Of a stretch of 64,000 nucleotides of DNA, positions 55,918 to 64,000 are shown one piece after another. The position numbers and the translations under genes are program-made. Source of the stretch: SGZJ01 sp949372955 (GTDB taxonomy: Bacteria > Bacteroidota > Bacteroidia > Flavobacteriales > Flavobacteriaceae); assembly GCA_949372955.1 (NCBI GenBank), contig CASIAX010000010.1, positions 1-64,000 of the forward strand, in the 5' to 3' direction. The notes under the pieces were generated by a model. That model was given only the letters and a program-made list of their open reading frames with translations, did no database searches and was not told where the DNA came from. Numbering within the stretch: the stretch's first letter is position 1; every line of letters starts with the position of its first letter.

Positions 55918-56415
55918 ATGTCAGAAGAAAACATTACTAACATTCCATACTCAACTGAAATTTCAGAAATTTCAGAATTGAAGAATTTTGTGGGTAAAGA
56001 ACTAGGTTTGTCAGAATGGACTGAGATAACACAAGACCAAATAAATACATTTGCAAAAGTGACTGGAGATAATCAATGGATACATACCAATGCCGAATTA
56101 TGCAAAAAAAAATCTCCTTTTAAAAAACCCGTCGCGCATGGATTCTTAATACTATCTCTAGCTTCTAAATTTTGTTATGAAACATTTAAATTAAAAAATG
56201 TTAGTATGGGGGTTAATTATGGATTAGATAAAGTTAGATTTATGAATCCGACTATTGTAGGCTCACTTTTAAGAGGTAGAGTTCAACTAGTTTCGTCAGA
56301 AGAAATCCAAAATGGGATAAAATATAAAATGAAAATAACTTTTGAATTAAAAGACAAAGAAAAACCTGCTTGTGTTGCTGAATTTATAGCAATAGCATAT
56401 AATCAAAAAAACTAA
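55918..56415 (+). CDS. MaoC-like (R)-enoyl-CoA hydratase
   Basis: A 165-aa single hot-dog domain. The hydratase motif is FAKVTGDNQWIHTNAE with Asp51 and His56, followed by SPFKKPVAHGFLILSL. It would hydrate trans-2-enoyl-CoA to (R)-3-hydroxyacyl-CoA. The first 25 residues are a polar extension. Next to FabG-like genes, it could form an R-specific branch parallel to the crotonase downstream. Confidence 0.9.
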   Translation: MSEENITNIPYSTEISEISELKNFVGKELGLSEWTEITQDQINTFAKVTGDNQWIHTNAELCKKKSPFKKPVAHGFLILSLASKFCYETFKLKNVSMGVNYGLDKVRFMNPTIVGSLLRGRVQLVSSEEIQNGIKYKMKITFELKDKEKPACVAEFIAIAYNQKN

Positions 56416-56420
56416 TAATT

Positions 56421-57200
56421 ATGAGTTCTGTATTATACGAAGTAAAAAATAGTGTAGCCTTAATAACATTAAATAGACCAGAAAAATACAATGCTGTAAA
56501 CGATAGCTTAACAGAGTTACTTAGTGTTTATTTATGTAAAGCTAAAGAAGATACTGATGTAAGAGCAGTTATAATTACAGGTTCAGGAAATGGCTTTTGT
56601 GCTGGTGCAGACATGAGTGCTTTTGGTAGTGATAAAACACCTGAGCAAGGAAGAGATAATATAATTAATACTTTTCAACCATTGATGCGCAAGTTTCAAC
56701 AACTAAGTAAGCCTATTATTGGAGCTATAAATGGAAGTGCAGCGGGAGTTGGAGCTTCACTAGCGCTTGCTTGCGATTTTAGAGTTATGGGGCCAAAAAG
56801 CTCTATTTATTTTGCATTCATAAATATAGGATTAGGACCAGATGGTGGTGGAAGTTGGTTACTAACTAGACTTATTGGGTATAGTAAAGCATTAGAAATT
56901 GCAATAAGTGGTAAAAAAATATTTGGGGAACAATGTAATAAGTTAGGATTAACGAATAAATTAGTTGATGACCAAGATGTACTAGCTAAAGCTATAGAAT
57001 GGGCTGAAGAATTATCTAAAAAACCCACACTAACTATTGGTTTAACTAAAGAAGATTTAATATTTTCAGAATGCAATTCTTTGCATGACACAATTGCATT
57101 TGAAGCACAACAACAAGTTAAGGCTTTTAAAACTGAAGATCATAAAGAAGGAGTTAGAGCATTTATTGGTAAAAGAACACCAAATTTTAAAGGAAAATAA
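56421..57200 (+). CDS. Crotonase-family protein of PaaG-like type
   Basis: A 259-aa enoyl-CoA hydratase/isomerase family member. ITLNRPEKYNAVNDSL and GFCAGADMSAF give the CoA and oxyanion sites. The segment FINIGLGPDGGGSWLLTRLIG (133-153) matches PaaG-type isomerases, where an Asp (here Asp141) replaces the hydratase Glu. A double-bond isomerase role is thus as likely as hydration. 5 bp after the MaoC gene and 3 bp before the ACAD11-like gene. Confidence 0.88.
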   Translation: MSSVLYEVKNSVALITLNRPEKYNAVNDSLTELLSVYLCKAKEDTDVRAVIITGSGNGFCAGADMSAFGSDKTPEQGRDNIINTFQPLMRKFQQLSKPIIGAINGSAAGVGASLALACDFRVMGPKSSIYFAFINIGLGPDGGGSWLLTRLIGYSKALEIAISGKKIFGEQCNKLGLTNKLVDDQDVLAKAIEWAEELSKKPTLTIGLTKEDLIFSECNSLHDTIAFEAQQQVKAFKTEDHKEGVRAFIGKRTPNFKGK

Positions 57201-57203
57201 AAA

Positions 57204-58385
57204 ATGAAATTTGAACAAATTAAAATAAAGATTAAAGATTTTGTAGAGCAAGAGTTATATACACTTGAACCCTGGATACTAAACTCAGAGTGGAATGAAA
57301 AATTACCTAAACTAAATGAACTTAGAGAAAAGGTCAAAAGCATTGGTTTATGGTTACCACAAATACCAAAAAAATATGGAGGTTTGGGATTAACTAATGC
57401 TGAGCACGGAGAGATCTGTGAAATTTTAGGTTCTAGTCCTTATGGCCTATATGTTTTCAATTGCCAAGCACCAGATGCAGGGAATATGGAAATACTTATA
57501 GAATTTGGGACCAAAGAACAACAACAAAAATATTTGAAACCTCTTTTAAATGGAGATATTAGGAGTTGTTTTGCTATGACAGAACCTGATCATGCGGGGT
57601 CTAACCCAGTAAGAATGGGGACTATTGCGAAAAAAGAAAAAGGGAATTATATTATAAATGGCCATAAGTGGTTTACATCTAGTTTTGACGGAGCAGAGTT
57701 TGCAATAGTGATGTTGATCTCTGACCCTGAAAATGATAATATTCACAAAAGAGCAAGTCAAGTAATTGTTCCTATAAATACAGACGGGGTAGAGTTTGTT
57801 AGAAATGTTCAAATTATGGGACATGCAGGAGCAGGATGGGAAAGTCATGCAGAAATAAAATTCAATAATGTTGTAGTACCTCAAAGTAATGTGCTTGGTG
57901 CAGATGGAGAAGGATTCTCAATTGCTCAAAAAAGATTAGGCCCAGGACGTATTCATCATTGTATGCGATGGATGGGAATATGTGAAAGATCTTTTGATTT
58001 AATGTGTAAAAGAGCAGTGTCTAGAGAACTAGCAGATGGACAGACTTTAGCAGATAAACAAACTATTCAAAATTGGATTGCAGAATCACGAGCAGAAATA
58101 AATGCAGCAAGATTATTGATAAAAGATGCAGCTTTTAAAATTGATACTCAAGGGGCATATAAGACAAGAAATGAAATATCAATTATAAAATTTTACGCAG
58201 CTAATGTTATGCAAAATGTTGTTGACAGAGCAATACAAGTACATGGAGCATTGGGAATTACTGACGATACAATTCTAGCAGCTTACTACAGGCATGAACG
58301 TGCATCGAGAATTTATGATGGAGCAGATGAAGTTCACAAAAGTAGACTCGCCAGACAAATTTTAAAAACTTACAAAGTCGTGTAG
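57204..58385 (+). CDS. ACAD10/ACAD11-like acyl-CoA dehydrogenase
   Basis: A 393-aa ACAD-fold flavoprotein. CFAMTEPDHAGSNP and GHKWFTSSFDGAEF are flavin-site blocks. The region GPGRIHHCMRWMGICERSFDLM (246-267) and the WIAESRAEINAARLL helix closely resemble human ACAD11. The usual catalytic Glu is an Asp in YDGADEVH (Asp372), as in ACAD11's ADGPDEVH. In the ACAD10/11 and LvaC systems this fold removes phosphate from 4-phosphoacyl-CoA rather than simply oxidising. The kinase gene 22 bp downstream strongly supports that reading. Confidence 0.9.
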   Translation: MKFEQIKIKIKDFVEQELYTLEPWILNSEWNEKLPKLNELREKVKSIGLWLPQIPKKYGGLGLTNAEHGEICEILGSSPYGLYVFNCQAPDAGNMEILIEFGTKEQQQKYLKPLLNGDIRSCFAMTEPDHAGSNPVRMGTIAKKEKGNYIINGHKWFTSSFDGAEFAIVMLISDPENDNIHKRASQVIVPINTDGVEFVRNVQIMGHAGAGWESHAEIKFNNVVVPQSNVLGADGEGFSIAQKRLGPGRIHHCMRWMGICERSFDLMCKRAVSRELADGQTLADKQTIQNWIAESRAEINAARLLIKDAAFKIDTQGAYKTRNEISIIKFYAANVMQNVVDRAIQVHGALGITDDTILAAYYRHERASRIYDGADEVHKSRLARQILKTYKVV

Positions 58386-58407
58386 TTTGTAAAACAATTA
58401 GTTATAC

Positions 58408-59487
58408 ATGAATAATATAAAGACAGATAAGCCTATTAATATTAGAAGAGGAGAAGAGTTAGATATTCTCAAGCTCCAAAAGTATTTATCAATTAACTTA
58501 TCAAAATTCACTAATATTGAAATCTCACAATTTCCAAATGGATTTTCAAATTTAACTTATTTAATTAAGCAAGATTCAACAGAATACATTCTAAGAAGGG
58601 GGCCTCATGGTGCGACAGTAAAATCAGGGCATGATATGCATAGAGAGTTTAAGATCTTGACAAAACTAAAACAAGTTTACAGCAAGGTTCCTAAAACAAT
58701 TCACTATTGTGAAGATAAATCTATAATTGGTGCACCATTTTATTTAATGGAGAGAGTTAGAGGAGTAATATTAAGATCAAATAATATAAGTGATAAATTA
58801 ATTTCACCCGAGAAAATGTCAAAAATCGCGGACAGTTTTATCGAAAATTTTAATGAAATACATTCGATTGATATATATAAAACGAAATTAAACGAAATTG
58901 GCAAAGCTGGCGGTTATAATAAAAGACAAATCGAAGGTTGGGTTAAAAGATATGAAAAGTCAAAAGTTGATGATTTTCCATTATTAGAAAAAACAGCTAA
59001 ATGGCTATATAATAACACACCTAACGATGATTTAACTTCTTTAATTCATAATGATTACAAGTATGATAATATAGTTTTAGATACAAATGATTTATCTCAA
59101 ATTAGATCTGTTTTAGATTGGGAAATGTGTACAATAGGAAATCCATTAATGGATCTTGGTACTACCCTGGGGTATTGGACTAACCATAATGACACTGATC
59201 TTATGAAAAAATTAAATTTTAATCCAAGTTCAGTAATTGGAAACCCAACTAGAGAAGAACTTGTCCATAGATACTCTCTTAAATCAAATAAAAATATAAA
59301 TAATATAATATTCTATTATGTGTATGGTGTGTTTAAAATATCCATAATAGTTCAACAAATCTATTATAGGTACAAACTTGGCCTAACTAAAGATAAAAGA
59401 TTTGAGAAGCTAGACATAGTAATAAATGATTTAGCACTAGTTGCTAATCAAGCAATAGAAAGAAAAAAGATAGACAACTTATTTTAA
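58408..59487 (+). CDS. APH-fold kinase, ACAD10/11 N-domain or LvaA-like
   Basis: A 359-aa phosphotransferase with the aminoglycoside phosphotransferase fold. The glycine-poor loop NGFSNLTYLI and YILRRGPHG resemble ACAD10/11 N-domains, in which Arg stands where kinases often have Lys. The catalytic loop is LIHNDYKYDN (Asp216, Asn221) and the metal site is LDWEMCTIGNPLMDLG (Asp237). In ACAD10/11 and Pseudomonas LvaA this kinase phosphorylates the 4-hydroxyl of an acyl-CoA. No small LvaB-like partner is seen nearby. An antibiotic-resistance role is unlikely given the context. Confidence 0.88.
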   Translation: MNNIKTDKPINIRRGEELDILKLQKYLSINLSKFTNIEISQFPNGFSNLTYLIKQDSTEYILRRGPHGATVKSGHDMHREFKILTKLKQVYSKVPKTIHYCEDKSIIGAPFYLMERVRGVILRSNNISDKLISPEKMSKIADSFIENFNEIHSIDIYKTKLNEIGKAGGYNKRQIEGWVKRYEKSKVDDFPLLEKTAKWLYNNTPNDDLTSLIHNDYKYDNIVLDTNDLSQIRSVLDWEMCTIGNPLMDLGTTLGYWTNHNDTDLMKKLNFNPSSVIGNPTREELVHRYSLKSNKNINNIIFYYVYGVFKISIIVQQIYYRYKLGLTKDKRFEKLDIVINDLALVANQAIERKKIDNLF

Positions 59488-59527
59488 TAATTACTTAACT
59501 AGATATGTTGAAATAAAAAGTAGTTAA

Positions 59528-60817
59528 TTAAGTTATACTTAATCCACTTTCTATGTTAATATTTTCTGTTGAGAGGAAAACCTCATTATCATTCTGATCT
59601 TTTGTAAGCAAAACCATTCCTTGGCTTGTTACACCAGCAATTATTTTAGATTCTAGATTCGTTAAAACAACTACTTTTGTACCGATTATTTTTGCTGGAT
59701 CATATGATTTAGCAATTCCACTTACTATAGATCTAACTTCGTTTCCAATGTCAATTTTTAGTGAAAGAAGTTTTTTGGATTTTTGGATTTTCGAAGCTTC
59801 TAAAATTGTTCCTATTTTAAGACTAGCTTTAGAAAAATCTGAGTAGCTTATTTCTTTTTTTTTATTTGGAATAGCTCTAGATTTCTTAGAATTATTAAGT
59901 TTTATAATTTGAAAATCAATCTCTTTATCCTCAATTTTACTAAATAATAATTCAGCTTTATTAATTATAACTCCTGTACTAACAATTAACTTTTTTTGAG
60001 ATAAATTCTCCCAAGACCATTCTAAAGTATGAGATTTGGAGTTTAACATAGATTGTAGCTTAATAGATGTCTTTGGTAAAAAAGGTTCACATATTACAGA
60101 TAATATAGCTGATATTTGTAAAGAGACATACATTACTGTTTCAACTCTTATTTTATCTTCTTTTATGACTTTCCAAGGCTCCTGCTCAGCAAGGTATTTA
60201 TTACCAATTCTAGCAATGTTAATTAACTCGTTACACGCTTCTCTAAATCTATAATTATGTACGGATTTTTCGATTTTAGATATTGATTCATAGATAGTGT
60301 CCAATACTTGAATATCAATATCTAAAAATTTGTTTTTGTCTGGAACAGAACCTTCATAATATTTGTTCGTAAGTACTACTACTCGATTAATGAAATTTCC
60401 AAAAATAGCAACTAGTTCATTATTGTTTTTAGCCTGAAAATCTTTCCAGGTAAAGTCATTATCTTTAGTCTCAGGCGCATTAGAGGTTAAAACATACCTA
60501 AGTACATCTTGTTTTTCCGGGAAATCAATTAAGTATTCTGGTAACCAAACAGCCCAGTTTTTTGAAGTAGATATTTTATCTCCTTCTAAATTTAAGAACT
60601 CATTAGCAGGAACGTTTTTTGGTAAAATATAAGATCCCTCTGCTTTAAGCATTGCCGGGAATATAATACAGTGAAAAACGATATTATCTTTACCAATAAA
60701 ATGTACTAGTTCTGTATCAGGATCCTTCCAATAACTTTCCCAGTTTTTATTATTTTCTTTCGCCCATTCTATTGTTGATGATATATAACCAATTGGAGCA
60801 TCAAACCAAACATACAA
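59528..60817 (-). CDS. metG: MetRS C-terminal part (open fragment of the broken gene)
   Basis: A 429-aa open stretch beginning inside the conserved KVLYVWFDAPIGYIS block, so its apparent TTG start is artificial. It holds the KMSKS-equivalent DKISTSKNWAVW, the helical anticodon-binding region, and a C-terminal tRNA-binding OB domain (SKASLKIGTILEASK... GIAKSYDP... VTSQGMVLLTK) as in other long bacterial MetRS. Confidence 0.65.
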   Translation of the reverse strand: MYVWFDAPIGYISSTIEWAKENNKNWESYWKDPDTELVHFIGKDNIVFHCIIFPAMLKAEGSYILPKNVPANEFLNLEGDKISTSKNWAVWLPEYLIDFPEKQDVLRYVLTSNAPETKDNDFTWKDFQAKNNNELVAIFGNFINRVVVLTNKYYEGSVPDKNKFLDIDIQVLDTIYESISKIEKSVHNYRFREACNELINIARIGNKYLAEQEPWKVIKEDKIRVETVMYVSLQISAILSVICEPFLPKTSIKLQSMLNSKSHTLEWSWENLSQKKLIVSTGVIINKAELLFSKIEDKEIDFQIIKLNNSKKSRAIPNKKKEISYSDFSKASLKIGTILEASKIQKSKKLLSLKIDIGNEVRSIVSGIAKSYDPAKIIGTKVVVLTNLESKIIAGVTSQGMVLLTKDQNDNEVFLSTENINIESGLSIT

Positions 60818-61576
60818 TACTTTACCTTCGGCATCATGTCAATGGAACTGGAACACCCCATTCTAAATCTCTAGTTACCGCTCTAGGTCTTAAACCATCA
60901 TCTAACCAAGATTTACACTGTCCATATACATTAGATTTCCAGTCAGACTTGTGACTTTTTAAAATCCAGTCTTCTAAGAATGATTGATGAGCATCTAATT
61001 TTAGATACCAGTGTTTAGTTTTTTTAAGCTGTGGACTAAGTCCAGTTAAAGAAGATTTAGGGTTTATTAAGTCTATCGCATTATGACTAGTTCCACACTT
61101 CTCACATTGGTCACCATAAGAATCTGGATTATGACATTTAGGACATGTACCAACTATGAATCTGTCAGCTAAAAATTGGTTCGCAGATTCGTCATAGAAC
61201 TGTTCAGATTCAATCTCACTAAATTGGTTATTATCATTTAATTTGTACGAAAAAATCGCTAGCAGTCTTATGATGAATTTTAGAAGAAGTTCGTAGAATA
61301 ATTATCAAATGAAATTCCAAATTCAACAAAGGAATCTTTAATTATCGTATGGTATTTATCAACTATAACTTGAGGATTAACTCCTTCTTTTTTAGCTTTT
61401 AAGGTAATAGGAACACCATGCTCATCACTACCACAAACAAATAACACATCATTTCCTTTAATTCTTAAAAACCTTGAATAAATATCTGCAGGAATATAAA
61501 CTCCAGCAAGATGGCCTATATGAATAGGTCCATTTGTATAAGGTAATGCCGCTGTTATTGTGTATCTTTTACTCAA
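59528..61576 (-). pseudogene. metG: Methionine--tRNA ligase, frame broken by about four indels
   Basis: The protein starts at 61576 with the HIGH motif ([10 protein letters not shown], residues 16-25) and is in one frame to NYS near 61294, where one extra base interrupts [16 protein letters not shown]. Two further indels around 61235-61255 lead to [19 protein letters not shown] and the zinc knuckle [18 protein letters not shown] (out of frame, near 61080-61145). A last shift near 60837 leads into the frame that ends at 59528. Correcting these gives one protein of about 680 aa. MetRS is essential and no second copy is visible, so sequencing or assembly error is the best explanation. Confidence 0.88.
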
Positions 61577-61673
61577 AGTATATTTATTGGTATATCTGTA
61601 AAAGTAAACATTTTATCAGTTAATATAAAAATGATTTTTATATAACTTTAATATATTAACATTATTTATTATT

Positions 61674-62693
61674 ATGAAATTTAAAATTATATATTATACT
61701 TTTATTTATATTACTATTATTATAAATATGACAGTTCATAGCCAAACAGATTATAAGACATCAAGCAAGTTGAAAACAAAATTAATACAACCTGAGTATC
61801 TAAAATCTGGTGATACAATATCAATTGTAGCTCCTTCAGGGGTGCTGAACGATTTCGAAAATAAAATCAAACTAGCAATAGAAATATTTGAAGGCTGGGG
61901 ACTTAATGTAAAATTAGGTAAACATATTTATAATAAAAATGGTCATTTTGCAGGAACTGATAAGCAAAGAGCAAGTGACTTTCAAATAGCCCTAGACAAC
62001 AAAAACATTAAAGCTATATGGTGTGCAAGAGGTGGTTACGGTACAGTTAGAATTATTGATGATTTGAGTTTCAAAACCTATTTAAAAAATCCTAAATGGA
62101 TTATAGGTTTTTCAGATATAACAGTAATTCACAATAGGCTAAATATTCTTAACAGTGAATCCATTCATGCTATTATGCCTTCTGGAATTGAAAACTTAGA
62201 ACCTAGTAATGAATCCATAACTAAATTGAAAAACATTTTATTTGGGAAAGGTTTATCTTATACGATAAGTTCAAATAAAAATAATAAAAAAGGGGATACA
62301 CGGGGAGTTCTTGTTGGAGGTAATCTCACTCTTATTCAAACTTTAATTGGCTCAAATACTCAATTAGAAACAGATAATAAAATACTGTTTATTGAAGACG
62401 TTGGTGAGTATGCATATCATATTGACAGAATGCTACATAGCTTGAAAAGATCTGGGTATTTTGAAAAATGTAGTGGGTTAATAGTCGGTCAAATTAGTGA
62501 TATTAAGAAAAATAGCACAGATTTTGGGATGACTATAAATGAACTAATATTAGATTTACTAAAAGAATATGATTTTCCTGTTTTATTTGATTTTCCTGCT
62601 GGACACGAAAAATTAAACTATCCAATGATTTTAGGCAGAGAAGTAAGACTTAGTGTTAGTGAAAGCGAAAGTGAAGTTGATTTTTATAACTAA
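61674..62693 (+). CDS. LD-carboxypeptidase (S66 family), secreted
   Basis: A 339-aa serine peptidase that removes the terminal D-Ala from tetrapeptide stems in murein recycling (LdcA) or acts on related amides (MccF). The catalytic triad is visible: Ser147 in IIGFSDITVIH, Glu241 in LFIEDVGE and His311 in PAGHEKLNYP. CARGGYGTVRIIDDL is a further hallmark. The hydrophobic start (about 1-23, ending VHSQ) looks like a signal peptide, so this member probably works in the periplasm rather than the cytosol. Its end overlaps mfd by 4 bp, convergently. Confidence 0.92.
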   Translation: MKFKIIYYTFIYITIIINMTVHSQTDYKTSSKLKTKLIQPEYLKSGDTISIVAPSGVLNDFENKIKLAIEIFEGWGLNVKLGKHIYNKNGHFAGTDKQRASDFQIALDNKNIKAIWCARGGYGTVRIIDDLSFKTYLKNPKWIIGFSDITVIHNRLNILNSESIHAIMPSGIENLEPSNESITKLKNILFGKGLSYTISSNKNNKKGDTRGVLVGGNLTLIQTLIGSNTQLETDNKILFIEDVGEYAYHIDRMLHSLKRSGYFEKCSGLIVGQISDIKKNSTDFGMTINELILDLLKEYDFPVLFDFPAGHEKLNYPMILGREVRLSVSESESEVDFYN

Positions 62694-64000
62694 GATTTTA
62701 TATTTTCTAAAAATAATAAAGCTTTGTCAATATTTTCTATTTTTTTGATGGTCAACACTAATTTAGATCCATTTAAAGTTGACTTTTCTTTAAGATTACA
62801 ATTTTGAGAATTTAAACTCACAAAATTTAAAATTGAAGTGAAAATAGAGGACTTAAAGTAATTACTATTTTTGTCTTTTATGAAATAAGCCTTCATAATT
62901 CCTTTTTTCATAACTAGTTTTTCAAAACCTAACTCTATTGCAGCCCATTTAATCTTAACAGTCATTAAAAGATCTTCAACTTGATATGGAATATTTCCAA
63001 ATCTATCCTCTAGCATTATTTCGAAATTACTAAGTTGTGATACATTAAATATTTTATTTAGCTCTGAATAAAGCTGTAACCTTTCATTTACAGATTTTAT
63101 ATATGAATCTGGAAATAATAATTCAAAATCTGTATCTATAGAAACTTCTCTCACATAATCTTCAGGCTTTTCATCACTATACAAATCTTTAAATTCATTT
63201 TGCTTAAGCTCTGTTATAGTTTCATTTAATATCTTTTGATAAGTTTCAAACCCCATGTCGTTAATAAATCCACTTTGTTCTCCTCCAAGTAAATCTCCTG
63301 CACCTCTAATTTCTAAATCCTTCATAGCTATATTAAATCCACTGCCTAATGCTGTATGTTCTTCCAAAGCGGTAATTCGTTTTCTTGCATCATCAGTCAT
63401 GGTTGAGTAATCAGGAGTTATGAAATAACAGAAAGCTCTTTTATTAGTTCTACCTACCCTACCCCTCATTTGATGTAAATCGCTTAAACCAAAATTATTA
63501 GCATTATTTATAAAAATAGTATTTGCATTAGGTACATCTAAGCCACTTTCAACAATCGTAGTACTCACCAATACATCGAAAGATCCATCCATAAAGTCCA
63601 ACATTAATTGCTCTAGTTTCTTGCCTTCAAGTCTTCCGTGACCAACTTTTATTTTTGCTTCGGGAACTAATCTTTGTATTAAACCAGCAACTTCATTAAT
63701 GTTTTCAATTCTATTATGAATAAAAAATACTTGACCTGCTCTAAGGATTTCTAATGTAATAGCATCTCTAATTATAGTTTCACTAAAACGAACAACTTCA
63801 CTTGAGATTGGATACCTATTCGGCGGGGGAGTATTTATTATAGATAAATCTCTAGCAGCCATTAAACTAAACTGAAGTGTCCTTGGAATCGGAGTAGCCG
63901 ATAAAGTTAAAACATCAACATTTTCTTTAATATTTTTTAATTTTTCTTTAATTGAGACTCCAAACTTTTGCTCTTCATCAACAATTAACAAACCTAAGTC
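62690..64000 (-). CDS. mfd: Transcription-repair coupling factor, C-terminal part (5' end beyond the window)
   Basis: About 436 codons of a protein that is normally about 1,100 aa. The frame is open to the window edge (reading DLGLLIVDEEQKFGV, the DEEQ Walker B box). Helicase motifs follow: TLSATPIPRTLQFSL, a VGHGRLEGKKLEQLMLDF block, VSTTIVESGLDVPNANT and HQMRGRVGRTNKRAFCYF. GGEQSGFINDMGFETYQKIL leads into the C-terminal TRCF domain. Mfd removes stalled RNA polymerase and recruits UvrA. The N-terminal UvrB-like and RNA-polymerase-binding parts lie outside. Confidence 0.96.
   Translation of the reverse strand, partial: DLGLLIVDEEQKFGVSIKEKLKNIKENVDVLTLSATPIPRTLQFSLMAARDLSIINTPPPNRYPISSEVVRFSETIIRDAITLEILRAGQVFFIHNRIENINEVAGLIQRLVPEAKIKVGHGRLEGKKLEQLMLDFMDGSFDVLVSTTIVESGLDVPNANTIFINNANNFGLSDLHQMRGRVGRTNKRAFCYFITPDYSTMTDDARKRITALEEHTALGSGFNIAMKDLEIRGAGDLLGGEQSGFINDMGFETYQKILNETITELKQNEFKDLYSDEKPEDYVREVSIDTDFELLFPDSYIKSVNERLQLYSELNKIFNVSQLSNFEIMLEDRFGNIPYQVEDLLMTVKIKWAAIELGFEKLVMKKGIMKAYFIKDKNSNYFKSSIFTSILNFVSLNSQNCNLKEKSTLNGSKLVLTIKKIENIDKALLFLENIKS

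Noticed and set aside
58408..59487. Aminoglycoside resistance gene
   Set aside because: The fold is shared, but the ACAD10/11-like motifs and the acyl-CoA operon point to a metabolic kinase.
1..64000. CRISPR array, insertion sequence, prophage or replication origin
   Set aside because: No regularly spaced repeats, transposase, phage structural genes or DnaA-box clusters were seen.

Overview
The window is AT-rich bacterial DNA from a member of the Bacteroidota, most likely a marine-type Flavobacteriales. The evidence is the 16S rRNA 5' end, promoters of the TTTG / TAnnTTTG type, absence of obvious Shine-Dalgarno sites, many short Bacteroidota-style lipoprotein signals, and flavobacterial gene neighbourhoods (lysS-lipB; coaX-outer membrane protein-TPR-lptC-CNNM-PpiD; surE-small membrane protein-lpxB; long-form GAPDH).

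Layout. 1-345 is the 5' end of a 16S rRNA gene on the minus strand, driven by two tandem promoters, each followed by a boxA-like element (456-654). 735-33539 is mostly conserved housekeeping: a putative porin, rnhB, lipB with a 54-aa YqaE-type protein, lysS, hemL with a glucosaminidase and an ACC-deaminase-like enzyme, hutU preceded by a 44-aa DUF5522 protein, an orphan DppC-like permease, a tail-specific protease, surE, lpxB, two tandem POT peptide transporters, two mevalonate-pathway genes, a PpiD-like foldase, lptC and coaX. 33587-33749 is a tRNA-Phe unit with its own promoter and terminator. 33966-35408 is a long-form GAPDH gene whose frame is broken. 35572-45255 holds envelope genes: a YwaF-like membrane protein, two OprO/P-type porins flanking an M14 peptidase, a Calx-beta/lamin-tail lipoprotein, a secreted alpha/beta hydrolase and an SLC13 transporter.

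45250-59487 is the most distinctive part: a divergent acyl-CoA catabolism locus. The minus-strand arm has a carboxyltransferase, a crotonase, an MDR reductase and a nitronate-monooxygenase-like protein. The plus-strand arm has an AMP-forming CoA ligase, three SDRs, two acyl-CoA dehydrogenases, a MaoC hydratase, a PaaG-like crotonase and an APH-fold kinase. The last two genes look like the dehydrogenase and kinase halves of ACAD10/ACAD11 encoded separately, which points to phosphorylation-dependent breakdown of 4-hydroxyacyl-CoAs, as in levulinate catabolism. The other dehydrogenase carries a degenerate second copy of its own C-terminal helical domain.

59528-64000 holds metG (frame broken), an LD-carboxypeptidase and the 3' part of mfd, which runs off the window.

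Three genes (a TPR gene in the lptC operon, GAPDH and metG) carry clusters of single-base indels although the encoded protein on both sides of each shift stays conserved. Because metG and probably GAPDH are essential, assembly or sequencing errors explain this better than gene decay.
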